A stretch of DNA of 64,000 bases. Origin: Bolinopsis microptera. Taxonomy: Eukaryota > Ctenophora > Tentaculata > Lobata > Bolinopsidae. The position numbers and the translations under genes were made by a program. Numbering within the stretch: the stretch's first letter is position 1; each line of letters begins with the position of its first letter. Shown piece by piece: positions 34,220-47,700 of this stretch. The stretch spans positions 19,525,919 through 19,589,918 of the forward strand of contig NC_087076.1 in assembly GCF_026151205.1 (NCBI RefSeq), read 5' to 3'. The notes below the pieces were generated by a model, which saw only the letters and a program-made list of their open reading frames with translations, was not told where the DNA came from and ran no database searches.

Positions 34220-35375
34220 GAATTATACTGGCTTGGTGGGTTTCCCAGGGAGAGCTTGATAATATAACTTTATATAATACTCTAGAAAAATGGCTGGTGG
34301 CTAGCTTCCCAGTGGAGAGCTGCTAATATAACTATATATAACTACTCTAGAATTACTGGCTGGAGGTTTCCCAGTGAGAGCTGATATATACTTTATATAA
34401 CTACTCTAGGAAATACTGGCTGGTGGGTTCCCAGTGAGAGCAGATAATATAACTTTATATAACTACACTGAAATACTGGCTGGTGGTTACCCAGTGAGAG
34501 CTGATAATATAAACTTTATATAACTACTCTAGAAATACTGGTGGTGGTATCACAGTGAGAGGCTGAAAAGTATAACTTTTAATATAACTATTAAGAAATA
34601 CTGGTGGTGGTTTCCCAGTGAGAGCAGATAATATAATTTATATAACTACTCTAGAAATTAATGGCTGAGTGGTTTCCCAGTGAGAGCTGAAAATATAACT
34701 TTATATAACACTTCTAGAAATCTGGCATGGTGGTTTCCCAGTGAGGATGATAATCTAACTGTATATAACTACTCTCGAAATATGGCTGGTGGTTTCACGG
34801 TGAGATCTGATAATATAACTTTCTTATAATACTCTAGGAAATATGGCTGGTGGTTTCACAGTGAGAAGTGATAATATAAACATATATAACTACTCTAGAA
34901 ATTCTGGCTGGTGGTTTCACAGTTAGAGCTGATAATATACTTTTATATAATGCTTAGAGAAATACTGGCTGGTCGGTTTACCAGTGAGAGCTGATATATA
35001 ACTTTATATAATACTCTAGAAATTACCTGGCTGGTGATTCCCAGTGAGAGCTGTAATTAAACTTCTATATAAACTACTCTAGAACTACAGGCTGGTGGTT
35101 TCCCAGTGAGAGTCGCTAATATAACTTTATATAACTACTCTCGAAATTGGCAGGTGGGTGGTTTCACAGTGAGAGCTGATAATATAACTTTATATAACTA
35201 ATCTAGATATACTGCTGGTGGGTTCACAGTGAGGAGCTGATATATAACTTTATATAACTACTCTAGAAAATATGGCTGGTGGTTTCCCAGTGGAGAGCTG
35301 AATATTATAACTTTATATAACTACTCTAGAAATACTGGCTGTTGGTTTCCCAGTGAGAGCTCTGTTATACGAACC
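34220..35375. repeat. Satellite B, unit about 60 bp, about 19 copies
   Basis: The unit reads like TACTGGCTGGTGGTTTCCCA, then GTGAGAGCTGATAATATAAC, then TTTATATAACTACTCTAGAAA. As in satellite A, differences are dominated by one-base indels. Confidence 0.95.
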
Positions 35376-35740
35376 ACCTACTCTTCCCATGAAACCCGCA
35401 CTGGGTTATTACCGTTGTGGCTTGTACTGCGGGTATAGAAAATGGGGCTCACTTTGCAAATTTCACTGACATTAGAGATCGCCACTACGTACGGTTAGTT
35501 TTTGGCTCCTATAGTTTATTACTAATGTGTGTACAGTCATGAATGTCTCAGTCTAATATATGCCCTGGTGTTGAAGCAATAGTAGGAATAATATGAGCTA
35601 AACGGTTTTGTTTTCTTGAATTTAACATCATGGTACGTGTGGTATGAGTGGAGCCATGGCATCTTAAGACGGGGTTTAGAAGATATACTGTAATGAACCT
35701 ATATAATAACCGACCAGTTTCATCATATTGTGCAGATTTG
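35376..35740. other. Unique sequence, nothing recognised
   Basis: No exon supported between the satellite and the homopolymer-rich block. Confidence 0.4.
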
Positions 35741-38700
35741 TGATGAATTTTTAAAAAGAAAAAAAAAAAATAAAAAAATTTAAAATTTCCCTTTTTTTTT
35801 TTTCCCTTGCCTTTTTTTTTAAAAATTTTAATAAAATTTTAAAAATTGCCAAATTTAAAAACCCCAAAAAAAAAAAAAATTCCCCATTGTTTTTTTTTAT
35901 TTAAAGGGTTAAAAATTAAAAAAATTTTTTTTAAAAAAAAAATTTTTAAAAAAATTTTTCCAAAAAGGGCCAATTAAACAAACCAATTTTAACCCCCTTA
36001 TTTTTTAATCAAAATTTTGAAATTTTTTTTTTAAAGTTTTTTTTTGTTTTCAAATTCTTTAAACCAAAAAAAAAAAACAATTTTAACCATTAAAAAAAAA
36101 TAAAAATCAAACCCCAATAAGATTTAAAGGGGGGGGTAAAAAATTAAAATTTGGGAAAAAAAAAAAATTAGTAAAAAAATAAAAAAAAATCCCCCCGGAA
36201 AAAAGGAATAAAAAGGAAAAATTTCTTTTTTTTTTTTAAATGGTTTGAAAAAAACGAGGAAAAATTTTTTTTTAAAAAAAAAATAAGGGGAAAATTTTTT
36301 TTTTGGAAAAATTTTAATAAAAATGGCCCGGACCCGGGGGAATGTTTTTTTACCCCCGGGGGGTTAAAAAATTTTTTGTAAAAAATAAAAGGGGTTTTTG
36401 GAAAAAACCCCAAAAATTGGGAAAATAAAATATTTCCCCCCTTTTTAAAATCTTGAAGGGAAAAACCCCCCAAAAATTTTTTTACTACAATTGGGGGGGA
36501 AAAAAATTAAAATTTTTTTAAAATATTAAAAGAAAAAACCGTGGGGGGGGGGAAAAAAACCTTTGGGTTTTTTTCCCCCAAATAAATTTTTTAAAAAAAA
36601 TTTTTAAATTTTTTAAAAAAAATTTTAAAAAAAAAAAAAAAATTTTTTTTTTAAAAAAAAAACCCCTTTAAAAGGAATCATACGTGCCACTTTCCCTTTT
36701 TACAGTCGATCTTTTGGGGCTCAAAAACCTCGTTTAAATTGAGACTTGAAGCCGTGAACTCCTGGTATTTAAAATTGGGCTTTTTAAATGATAAAAAAAA
36801 TAAATTTTTAATTAAAATTTAACATTTAATTGTAATTAACCTTTCGATAAATTTTTAAAATTTACCCAATGAAGATGTACATCAAGACATTCAAAGCGAG
36901 GACCTTTTGATATGGGAAAATCAAGATTTATGGAAACTTCTATATTCAATTCAGGAAATTTTATGGGACAAAAAAACTAAGCAACTAGAAAATAATTGTT
37001 AAGTAAACGATTTTATAAGACTAGAAGCAACAGAAATTTAAATTAAAAAAAAACAATATGTGGGTAAAAAATTTTGTTTTCGCCGTTAAAAATTGGGAGA
37101 GGAGTTTTAGAAATTTAACAAAATTACCGGGGTTATGTTACAATAATAGACATAATTTGAAGGCCCATGTTTTTTTAATCCCTAAAGCTCTAAAAAATTC
37201 CGCTCCCACTCTACCGCTTTAACTCCATAATGATGATTTATTTTTAAGAAAAAAACCCGATTAGTTTTTTTTTACAGAAAGATGAAAAACTGGGCCAGAC
37301 GCCTTTTTCTGCTCTATATAAAATACAGTTGGGGAAAAGTGATAAACCCCAAAAAAAAAAAAATTTTAAAATATTTCAGAATATAACTGGAAAAGTTCCC
37401 CCAGTTTCTCAAGTAAAATATCAATAGCTCCCCGTTAAAATACGTGATAGAAGTTCAACATGACCCACGAAATAACCTTTTTTCGACCAGGATTACTAGT
37501 ACCCGGATAAAAAATAAAATGTTTTCACAAAAACCAAGACATAAAAAAAACAACTCTAACTACCCATAATCTTTCTTTTTTCGCGCAATATTGCTTTTAA
37601 CCCAATTTAGGTCCCAAATTTGCAATTTTAAATAAAAGCAAGGCAAACCCCCGTTACCCTGACCCCATAATCAGAAAGTAACATTCCTTACTGTACGTTT
37701 TTTTAAGGGAAACAAAAGTTTCACACCCAACTTGAGGTGGGTTGGGGAGTATTTTTATGATCATGGTTGATGTTGTTGTGTAAAACTGTAAAAAACAGTG
37801 CAGACACAGTTCCCATTTTTTAATTAGAATTTTTTTGTAAGTTGTTTTTACTCGTAAAATTATGTTGTATTTTTTTGAAACCTACGTTTCAGTGTAGTGT
37901 GCCGCGAAATTTTTTCGTTTTTGTTTAAAAAAAAAAACAGAAATTTTTAAAATAAGAACAAAATTTTTTTTTTACATTTTTTTTGTAAAAAAAAAAAATT
38001 AAAAAAAATTAAGACATTTTGGGAAAATTTTTGGGGGGGGGGGGGGGAACCCAAAAATACCCAATTTTAATTTTTTTTTAAAAAAAAACTTTTTAAAAAA
38101 ATTAAAAAAAAAAAAACCCCCTATTTGAAAAGGAAAAAATTTTTTTAAAAATTATTTCTTCCCCCAAAACTAAAAAACCCCTTTAAAAAAAAGCAAATTG
38201 GTTTTTTATTTTTAAAAACATGAAAAATAAAAACTTTTAGTACCCCAAAAGTAAAAAAAAAAGAATACAGAAAAGGATATCATTAAAATTTTTTAATTTA
38301 AAAAAGGTTCCTTCCTCTCCCCCCCCCTAATTATTATACTAAATCCCAACAGTAATACGTGGAACGAAAATTTCGTCCCCTGATATTAGGAAAGGAAATT
38401 TCCATTGCCCAAAACCCTTGGTAAAAAATTAAATTTTTTCTCTTTGGCAAAAAAATGTACAAGGGGCATGAAAAAAATCTTTTTCGTTTTTTTGACCACA
38501 TAATTGTTAAAAAAAATAATAAAGCTGGAAAACAGCTGGCTGAACAACAGTGGGGTTTTTTGAAAATGGGAATTAAAAAAGTATGATTTTAGTTGGAGGA
38601 ATAAATAAAACTGTTTGAAAACCCTATCAGGGTTGAGAAACCTTTTTTGAACAACCGCCTTGTTTTTGTCTGTTTTGTAAATGTCTGTTTGGGTGTCTGT

Positions 38701-39423
38701 TTTTGTGGTGTCTGTTTTGTTAGTCTGTTTGTATGTCCTGGTTTGTATGTATGTTTTTTATGTCCTGGGTTTTTTTTGTTAAAGTTTTTTTATGATTTTA
38801 TTTTTTTTTTATGTCTTTTTTTTGTTTTTTTTATTTGGTTTTTGTTTGATTTTGTATGTCTGGTTTTGTGGTGGTAAATTTTTGTTAGTGTTGTGTTCTG
38901 GTTTGTTTTTGTTTGTTGGGGGTCGTCGGTTGAGGATTTATCGTAGTCCAAGGGGCTAGCTCCTTAAATCCAAGATCATGAGGTCGAAAAGGACGCAAAA
39001 CAAAATTTTTCCCTGGGACTGTCCCAAACCCTACTTAATTATATTTAAAAAGATACTGATAGTGGGGCCCCTTTTTAATAAAATCTGATTTTTTATTATT
39101 TATTTTTCGTTGATAGTTTATAAAGGGTGTTTTTGACTTGAACACACCTTGAACCTTGGCCCCAAAATATTTGATATATGTAAACTTTTAATACTCTCTG
39201 ATCCAAAAAACGTTGAATCGCCGACTAGTTTCCCCCATTCCGAAAAAAAAATTGCAAGTCTAAGTTTAAATTTTAGCCGCCTTGGTGGGTGTTATGCTGG
39301 TAGCTAAGTAGCTAACGCCAGTGGTAAAAATTTATCAAAGTCAAAAATATCATTACGAAATTGATGGCCCATTTTTGTGTGTCCCCACTAAAAAATTTAA
39401 AACCCCTGTGGGGGGTCTGTTCC

Positions 39424-39583
39424 AGGAACAGTTTTCAAGTACTACCAGAAGCAGAAGAGCGACAAATGGAAGACCAAGCTTGGCGACCACGATGAGCATT
39501 AACAGGACACTGGATGTTATCATGGACAAGAACACGGGATTGTGGTGGCAGTTACAGGCGCACAACACCCCCCCGCTCTTCTC
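39424..39583 (+). other. Possible exon island inside the error-rich block
   Basis: About 160 bp with balanced composition between a TTCCAG acceptor and a TCAG|GTATGT donor, open in one frame (includes INRTLDVIMDKNTGLWWQLQ). Another frame reads VFKYYQKQKSDKWKTKLGDH before a stop, and the minus strand is hydrophobic. No family recognised, and local indels make the frame uncertain. Confidence 0.25.
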
Positions 39584-42500
39584 AGGGTATGTGTTATTCA
39601 TATGAGTCTAGACTCTAGAGCAGGGTGCACTAAAAACAGTAAAAAACAAGTATTTTAATATAAAACAGTAATTTTAAATAAACCAAGTATTTTAAAGTAA
39701 AAACAAGTAAATAAACAAGAATTTTAATAAACAATAAGTAAAATATTTTTAATAAAACAGAATAAAAAAAAAGGTTTTTAGAAAACGGATTTAATAAACA
39801 GATTTTAAAAAACTTTAAAAACCACCATATTTTTTAAAAAACCCGATTTAAAAAGTAAACTATAAAAACATTATTTAAAAAACCACACCCTTTTCGGGTC
39901 AATAGGCAGCAATAAGAGACTTCAATTTGTGGCCCCGTGTAACGACTTCCACCCTTCTGTCAATAAGTGGTAGCTAACGTGTTTAAATTTTAACGGTTAA
40001 TCAAACATAAAATTTTTGATGTTCAAATTAGCATCATTTTTCCTGGAAAGTCTGGACTCTTTATTTTGTGGGGCTTCTTTGGTTGGTCACAGTAAATATC
40101 ACGGGCCCAAAATACTGTGCGAATATATTTTTAATGCGCTGAAAACGGATCTTAGCACGTAAGTTATGACGACAGGATTAAACTTGGACTATTGGTGTAG
40201 TGGGGAGGTGTGGTAGATTTTGCTAACTAATGGGGAATTAAATTTACATCGCCTTCCGAACGGTAATTTAAAGACCGTGAAATGTGTCCTCTGGATAAAG
40301 TAAAAAGTACATTTTAATTTTAAGTAGGAATGCTAATTTTAAACTTGACACGTCAACTTTATTTCATTTTTTCCTAAGAAGCTCCATGTATCTCTTATGT
40401 TAATCAATAATCATGTAGTAGATGATGAAAGAATTATCATTATGGTCTGGGGCCCTGGGCAAGTTTTTGAGTAATAAATTTATGATCATGAAAATTAACC
40501 AGTAATCGACCAGGAATTCCCGGTAACCGGGAATCCCGGTACCGGGAATTGGAATTTTTGAGCCATCCCCGGTCCCGGTTTTTTCCCGGGTCAATTCCCC
40601 ATTTTTTCATCCCAGTCCCCCCCCCGGATTTTTGGCAAAAATTTTAAAAAAACGGCCCCCCCCCTTTTGGGGGAAAAACCCGGGAAACGAAAAATTTACC
40701 CCTTTTTGTAATGGGGGTTTTAAAAGGTTTTAAATGGGGGGGGTTAAAATTTTTAAGGGTTTTCAAACAAAAAATTTTTGGTTAAAAAAAAAATTTTTTT
40801 TGGGAAAAAAAAAGGGCCCTTTTTTTTTTGTGGGCTTTTTTTTGGGGGACAGTAAATTTTTTTCCCCCCAAAAATCTGGGGGCAAATAATTTTAAATTTT
40901 GGTGAAAAAGGATTTTTACATTTTGTTTCCCCGGAAAAAATTTTTTTAAAATTAAATATTGGGGGATTTAGGGTTTTGGGAGAATTTCCCTTTTTGGGGG
41001 AATTTTTTACCGGGTTTTAATTTTTTAAAAAACCCCGGGGGGGGTTGGTTTTACCTCTTTAAAATAAAAAATTTTAATTTAAAAAAGGGTCCCTTTTTTT
41101 CGGTCCCAAAAAAAATTTTTTTTATTTTTTCCCCCGAAGCCCCAAAAAATTTATTTTTTTAAAACCCTTTTTGGGTGGTTTTTTAAGGCCCGGGGCCCCC
41201 GGCCGTTTTTTTAAAATAAAAATTTAATATTTGGGGAAAAAAAAACATTAAACAAAAAATTTTTTTTTTCCCGGGGGGAAAACCCCGGGGAAAAAAGGGG
41301 AAATTGGAAATTTTTTAAACCCCCCCCCGGAGGGTTTAAAAAACAATTTTTTCCCCCTTCCCCCCCCCCCCCTTTCCCCTTTTTTTTCCAAACCCGGCCC
41401 TAAAAAAAAATTTTCCCCCCTCCCCCGGTTTCCCCCCGGTTTTCCCCCCAAGTCCCCTTTTTGAAATCCCGGTCCCCGGGTCCCTTTTAAGGCCCTGAAA
41501 ATCATGTTTCCGGGTTTCCCACTAATTGGTTTAGGATACTAATAATATTGGGAAATTCCGACATTGAAACCAATAAATCTTTTTGCAAAAAGCCAAAAAA
41601 ATGCAAAACCTAAATCCAAATTTTTAACCGTTGTTTTCCCCAAACCCCCAAAAATTTAAATTTTGCAGGGCTTTTGCAACTATTCCAAATTTTTTACAAT
41701 TCCAAATCCCGGGGAAAATTCCCAGGGGCCCCCAGGTAAAAATAAGTATTCTCCCCTTAATCTACAAAAGATTTCAACAAAGTACATAACTTTCAGGAAA
41801 AATGAAAATAAAATTCCGTTTAAATTTTTTTTAAATTACCTTCCCCATAAAAAAAATTAAACCTTTTACTATCCGAGGACCAATTTTTCCCCCCCCCCAA
41901 ACCCCCTCCCAAAACTTTTTCCCCCCAAAAAATCAAGCCCAAAAAATAATCCAGTGGGGTTTAATATTGCAACTTATTATATTAACGTGTTTTAAAACCT
42001 TTAAACAAATTTTAAATTAATAAAAAATTAAAGGGGACCCATTTTTAAGGAAAAAAATTCCCAAAAAAAAAAAATTTTAAAAATAATTTAATGAAGGGAA
42101 AAAAATACTGCCCCACCCAAAGATTTATAAAAAAATCAAACCAAAGCTAATAAAATTTTTAAATGGATTCTTTCCAAAAACCCTTTTAAAAACCAAAAGG
42201 AAAATAAGATTTTTAAAAATCCCCGATTTTGAAAAAAACCCCATTTTCCCCAGTTTGTTTGGGAAAATTTAACCCAATTGAAAGCTTCCAAAAGCTATTA
42301 AAATTCCCCGCCAAATTTGATTGGTTTAATTAAATGCAAATTTAAATTAGATCCTGTGGAAGTTTTTTCCCACGACTCAAAAACGGAATTTAAAAACCCT
42401 TCCCTTCCAAAAGACTTTACGGGGGGTTTTTAAATTCTTCTAATGGGGAACAAAAAAATTTTTGGCATTTTAAAATAATTTTGGGCCCTTTTGCACAAGG

Positions 42501-43559
42501 AAAATTGCCTTTTGAACTTCACTTAGCCCTCAAATACGACATAGATAAAATATTCCATATAAGAAAACAAGGATTTAAAATTTTTTTAAGTGAGAGGCTT
42601 TTATATCATTCTCAGAAAGACAGACTAAAGAACCGTTTTTTTGGCATGTAACCATTTATCCAAATTCCCTGGGCAAATTGGGCCAACACCCGAAAAATGG
42701 TTTATTTGACACATGAGCCTCCTCGATAGCTTCCAAGTGGTCCCCCCCCCCCCTAGCCAGTCTGGTAAAAAAAAGATTTCCAATGTCAAACGAGAAATTG
42801 GAAGTCCCCCTGCGATATCAAGAATTTATTCCCCTCCCCCCCACGAAATGTGACAATAATTGTCAATGAAAGTTTGAACCACCCGGTATCGCCGGATATC
42901 TTTTGCTACCCAACATTATATAGTTCCCAAGGGTTATGAGTTTTAACCGAATGCCTGAACCCAATTAAAGAATTGAAATTTCCCACCCTCCCCACAAAAA
43001 GGGAACGGTTAACCTCCCAATGAAACCTGTAGGGCTTTCCCAGATTCCAGAAACTCAGAAGATTCCGGTGGGGGATTGGTTTTCCTTTTCCCCTCGAGTT
43101 TTTCTTTTTTGAGGGTTTTACAAAGCTTCCTTTGAAAACGTTCCCCCGGGTTTTTCCCATTTGAGTTTTTTCCGTTTTTCTTTTGTACAAGTAAATTTTT
43201 TGTCCCCCCCTATGTAAAAATTTCTAACAATTGCACGTGCACTAATATTAATAATCCATGATTCTTTTTCCAAAATTTTAAGAGTTTGTTTTTAAAAAGT
43301 GCCGTTTTTTATTTTTTTACAGTTCCATCCTGAAAAGTCAAAATCCCCCCCCTAAATTTGAGGGAAAAAGAGGGAGATAGGGGATTTACCAATTTAGTTA
43401 AACCCAAAATTGAGAAAACAGGAAAACACCCTCAACAAATTCCCCCTGGGAAATTCTCATGGGGAAGTAAAGATCATTGCAAACAGTAACAAAAAAACAG
43501 TAAAAACAGCTAAAGGAAAAAAATTATATAGGGAACTAGCCAGGAAACCCGTTCCCCTA

Positions 43560-43930
43560 AAACCCTAAAGATGGTGGGCCCCCCAAGACGGTCTCCCGAG
43601 GAGACCCTAAAAATAAATTAAGTTAACCTATTTTTACATTCGCGGGATTTATTTGGACACCAGACTTTGAGAGTCCCCCCCCCCAAATTTTTGGGCACTA
43701 AATAAATTAATTATTCCTTGGGGGGACCAAATTTTTTATTTATTTTTTCCAAATGCCTGATTTTTGGAAGGGCCATTTTAAAAGCAATTTGACCAACCCC
43801 AGTCCCCCCCCCAAAAAAAGTTTCCCCCAGTGTATATGTTTTTTTTACGGTTTTTTTGCGGAAAAGTCGCGGGGTTTAAAGTTTGTGGCCGTTGGTGGTG
43901 TTGTTCCCCCCCCCAAAGTTAACAAATTGG
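43560..43930. repeat. Distorted copy of the 57.7-kb dispersed repeat
   Basis: Shares in order with 57,680-57,900 the words CCCTAAAG, CAAGAC, GAGAC, GACACCA, TTGGGCACTAAA, TTATTCCTTGG, TTTTTACGGTTTTTG-type, GCGGAAA(A)GTCGCG. Differences are mainly longer homopolymers. Confidence 0.75.
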
Positions 43931-46900
43931 CAACGGATATATACACATTAGTATCTTTATTAAATAGTCGTCTCGCTTTTATATATAGGAAAGAACAAAA
44001 TAGGTTACAATGTCTAAGGAACTTACGAATGAGTTGTCATAAGCGGAAAATAAATGAAATAAAAGAATTGGTAACCATTACATTTCCCCCAGTATAACAA
44101 TGGTGGTTGAAAGTTAATAAAAAAAAAAATTAAAAGAACTGAATATTTGGTAATGTTCCAAGAAGCATAATCGGGTTACTATTTGATTGCCTTTTCCCAA
44201 ATACAAATAAGTTTAAAACCCAAAATTCTTTTTATGTTCTCCCCCAAATGGTAAGCCCTGGTTTTGGACCAGGATAATGCCCGCTTTAAAATGCGTTTCT
44301 ATCCGGCGTTACATTTACATAAATTCCTGAAGAAACTTTATACAAATAAAAAATTTATATACAATAAATTAATGGCCAATAACAAAAACAACCATTTACA
44401 ATCAACAAAAATAATAAATTTTAATTCCGCAGGAATCTCCAAAATACAAAAAAACAAATTCGTAAATTTTAAACACAGTTAAAAAAAAATAACAATTTTT
44501 TAACAAAAAACAAACAAATTAAAACAAGGCCCAAATAAAATGAATAATAACGGAAATTTTTTCGCATCCAACCCCCTGAACAACATTTCACTCCCCCCTT
44601 CAAAAAATTAAATTGTTTTTTTAAACAATAATTTTTTTAGAACTGTAAAATTATAAAATGGTTAAAAAAAACCTATTTTGTTTTAATAAAGTCCCCCACC
44701 AATTTTAAATAATAAAAAATTCCAATAAACAAAATAAAATCCCCACAAATTCACAAATCCTTAACACTGGCTACTGCAATTAATTAATAGATTATAATGT
44801 AACTATTTATAACCTTGAAAAAACGATTTATAATATGTCCCGATACCAAAATTAACCAAAAAATATTAAGGTTGATTGAAAACCCTTTTCAATAAAATAC
44901 AACATAAATTAATATATTTTTATTTATTAAACCTTTGACGGAAACGGCAACTGGGACCATTGAAAAAAATTAAAAATATGGTAACCAAAAAAACCCGACC
45001 CCTTCTTCCGGACTAATTTTACAGGCTCCACGCAAATGGAGTTGAAACCTCACGATTTTTTAGCAGGGGTTTTTTTTTAGAAAAAAAGACAGAATATAAG
45101 AGATAGTCTAATTTGCTAGAATTTACGATTAAATGAGGCTTTAGATTGTTTTTTATATGTGAAAAACGTTCGGAAGTGAGGGTACAATAAACGTGTTAAG
45201 AAACAATGGGCGGTTTAATTTTAGCAAAAAGGTTTTTACTGCCCGTCGTTTTGCTTTAAGAGCAAGATAAAAAAAAAAAATTGGTACGTGGGGCGGGCGA
45301 GCCCACCCGCCCAATGATTAACAACGCACGCGTTTTTGCCCCCACCAGCCCCCAATGCCTTTTTAAAATGGAAAATAACGTTCCCCCCCATGGCACTAAA
45401 CTCCACAGTTTTATACTCCAAGATTAATTAAACTATTCAAATAACGTTAGGGTTTGTGATTGAAATAATTTTTTGATGCGGGTTAAAAAAGTATCCGTGT
45501 TAGGAAAAAAATCCCCCTAAAATTCTTACAAAAAAATACTTACAAGACTTTTGTCCCCCGTTTAATTTTGGTCCCTCAAAATAAAAAAATCCCGTTTCAC
45601 CTTTTTCCCCTACAATACAGAGCTTTAGTAGCTTAAATGCCCCTTAAATGGTGAAGAAGAGATTTCGATTAAATTCTAAACATAAATTGATTTTTTTTTA
45701 AATTCCCTCGAACAAAGGCTTTTCGACACTAGCGGGTTTTTTTCTTAAGTCCAGGGTTAAACCGTAAAAACGGATTTTAAACGGAAATTAAAAAACGAAA
45801 TTAAAGTCGCATTAAACCGAATTTTTTTCAAAAAGTCCCCCCCAAAAATTCCTTGGTGTATTGGTCCACCCTGGACACCCATTTAAAAATTATAAAGAAA
45901 GTAAATTTTACCAAAAGGTAAAAAGTATTTATATACAAGAGAATGAAGGGGGAAAATAAACAAATTATAATAAACAAAAAGAAAAATAATCCCCCCGCCT
46001 AAAAATCTCGAAAATGAAGATTTTTATTTTTAAAACAATTACAGGTATAAAATTAACAGGGGGGGGGCCGGGGGGGGCCAAAACGTCCCAATTTAAACCG
46101 AAATATCAACCGATTAAGAAATAAACTCCGTACATAATTAGTAAATTACTATGTTTTGACAGCAGTTTTTTTTTAACTGATGGTGTTTTTTACGGAACGA
46201 GCATTTAATTGATCACAGTTTTGGGATTGATTAAAGGAATTAAACTTTGAATTCGAGTCCGGGTTGTCCGATCTTTTCCTAAACCAACTGACCAACAACC
46301 TGGAAAATGAAGGTAAATGCTCAAAAAGCCCCAAAAGAAAAAAAGAAGGGCCACGAATGATAATAATTAATTTTATAGAAAGATCTAAGTTCTCGAAAAC
46401 TGGAGCATGTCCCCAACCGTTCGGAAACCTTTTCCCCCCCCTGAGCCATGGTGGACAAGTTTAACAAACTGAAAACCATTTTTATAATTTATTTTCCCCC
46501 TAGAGATGGGAAAACCATATATCCCCCCCTTGACACCGAGAAAAATTGAAAATTCCAACTCAAACGAAAATTTTGAATACTGGGGCAAATTCCCATGATA
46601 TCCGGAGTTAACCAAAATTAACCCAAATGAGAGCCTACGATGTTTTTAAATCAGGCGTTTTGGAGTTCAGAGCATCTTCAAATTCCTCGAAACCCCTTTA
46701 TATTTATTAAAAAGCCACTCCCGTTATTATGTTAAAAACACTTCAAAAAAATTTTGTTCCGTGGCTGAGGAAGTAAAACAAACCAAATCTGACAAAAACT
46801 ACAATAACACAATTTAAATAAAATCCCAAACCCGAGACTAAAGCTTTTTGAAGGTGAGATGGATAAGAGAAATAACCACAATTAAACCATGGATTAAAGT

Positions 46901-47700
46901 TAGGTTAAAAGTGAGGCGGTGGTGGTAGGGGATATGCAGAACTGAGTAAGTGAGAAAGGGGTGTAAAAAATATTAGTACAGTATACAACAGTAAGGTACA
47001 GCATTCCCCCAGTGGAAACCCAGAATGTGGCCGCTGAGCCCCCCTCGCCCAAAATACACTAATAAAATAGTTGCCCCCGCGACCTTATCCTAGCCACGTC
47101 CCTTGTCCCCGTGGGGGCCTTTTCTTTCTCACTACTAAAGTTTAAGTAGATACCCTTCTGATCAACAATGTGGTTTTTTTAACCCTTGTGCTTTTTTATT
47201 ATTAATGCTTCAGGGACGGGTGTTTTGTAAAACTTCTTACCGGATTTAAATTAATCTAAGGGAAACAGTTTTGGTTTGTAGGTACCAAAGCTAACATTAA
47301 ACAGGCACTATGGGGTTTCCAAAGAATATTCCCCCAAACTGAAATCATATAAATCACATGGAACAAATGTTTTCTAATTGGGGTGGATCCCCTCATTTAC
47401 TAGAGTAGGCAATAACCTTTACCACTGGGGAAATATTTATGGAACTGGGGATATAAAGTGGTTTGGTGGGGTTTTTTTTTTGGAAACTTTTCCCGCCCAT
47501 AAATTTTTTTATTCCCTTTCCCGGTCCCATTAATTTTTTACCCCAGTCCAATAAATTAACTCCCCCGCATAATAAATATCCCGGCGTAAGTGTAGGCGGG
47601 TCATCCGTCATATCCAGTAAAATCCCCTTAATAATAATAAATAATCAAAAACAAATTCCCTAATTCCCCAAAACATTAGTTTTGTCAAATTTTTGTACAG

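Larger units (their letters stand above)
35745..47700. other. Homopolymer-inflated block, probable sequence error
   Basis: About 12 kb in which A, T, C and G runs of 4-14 bases dominate and nearly every frame is broken. A dispersed repeat that is normal at 57.68-57.95 kb is recognisable at 43.56-43.93 kb with its runs stretched (CCAAATTTTGGGC becomes C9-AAATTTTTGGGC; GTCAAAAAAGTTTCAG becomes GTC8-A7-GTTTCCCCCAG). Genes cannot be called reliably inside. Missing upstream exons of the Polycomb-like gene may be hidden here. Confidence 0.75.

Noticed and set aside
32095-35375. CRISPR-like regular repeats
   Set aside because: Head-to-tail units without unique spacers, in animal DNA; these are satellites.
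36168-47663. Many Gly/Phe/Lys/Pro-rich ORFs of 60-114 codons
   Set aside because: They reflect stretched homopolymers in an error-rich block; no domain or splice structure.
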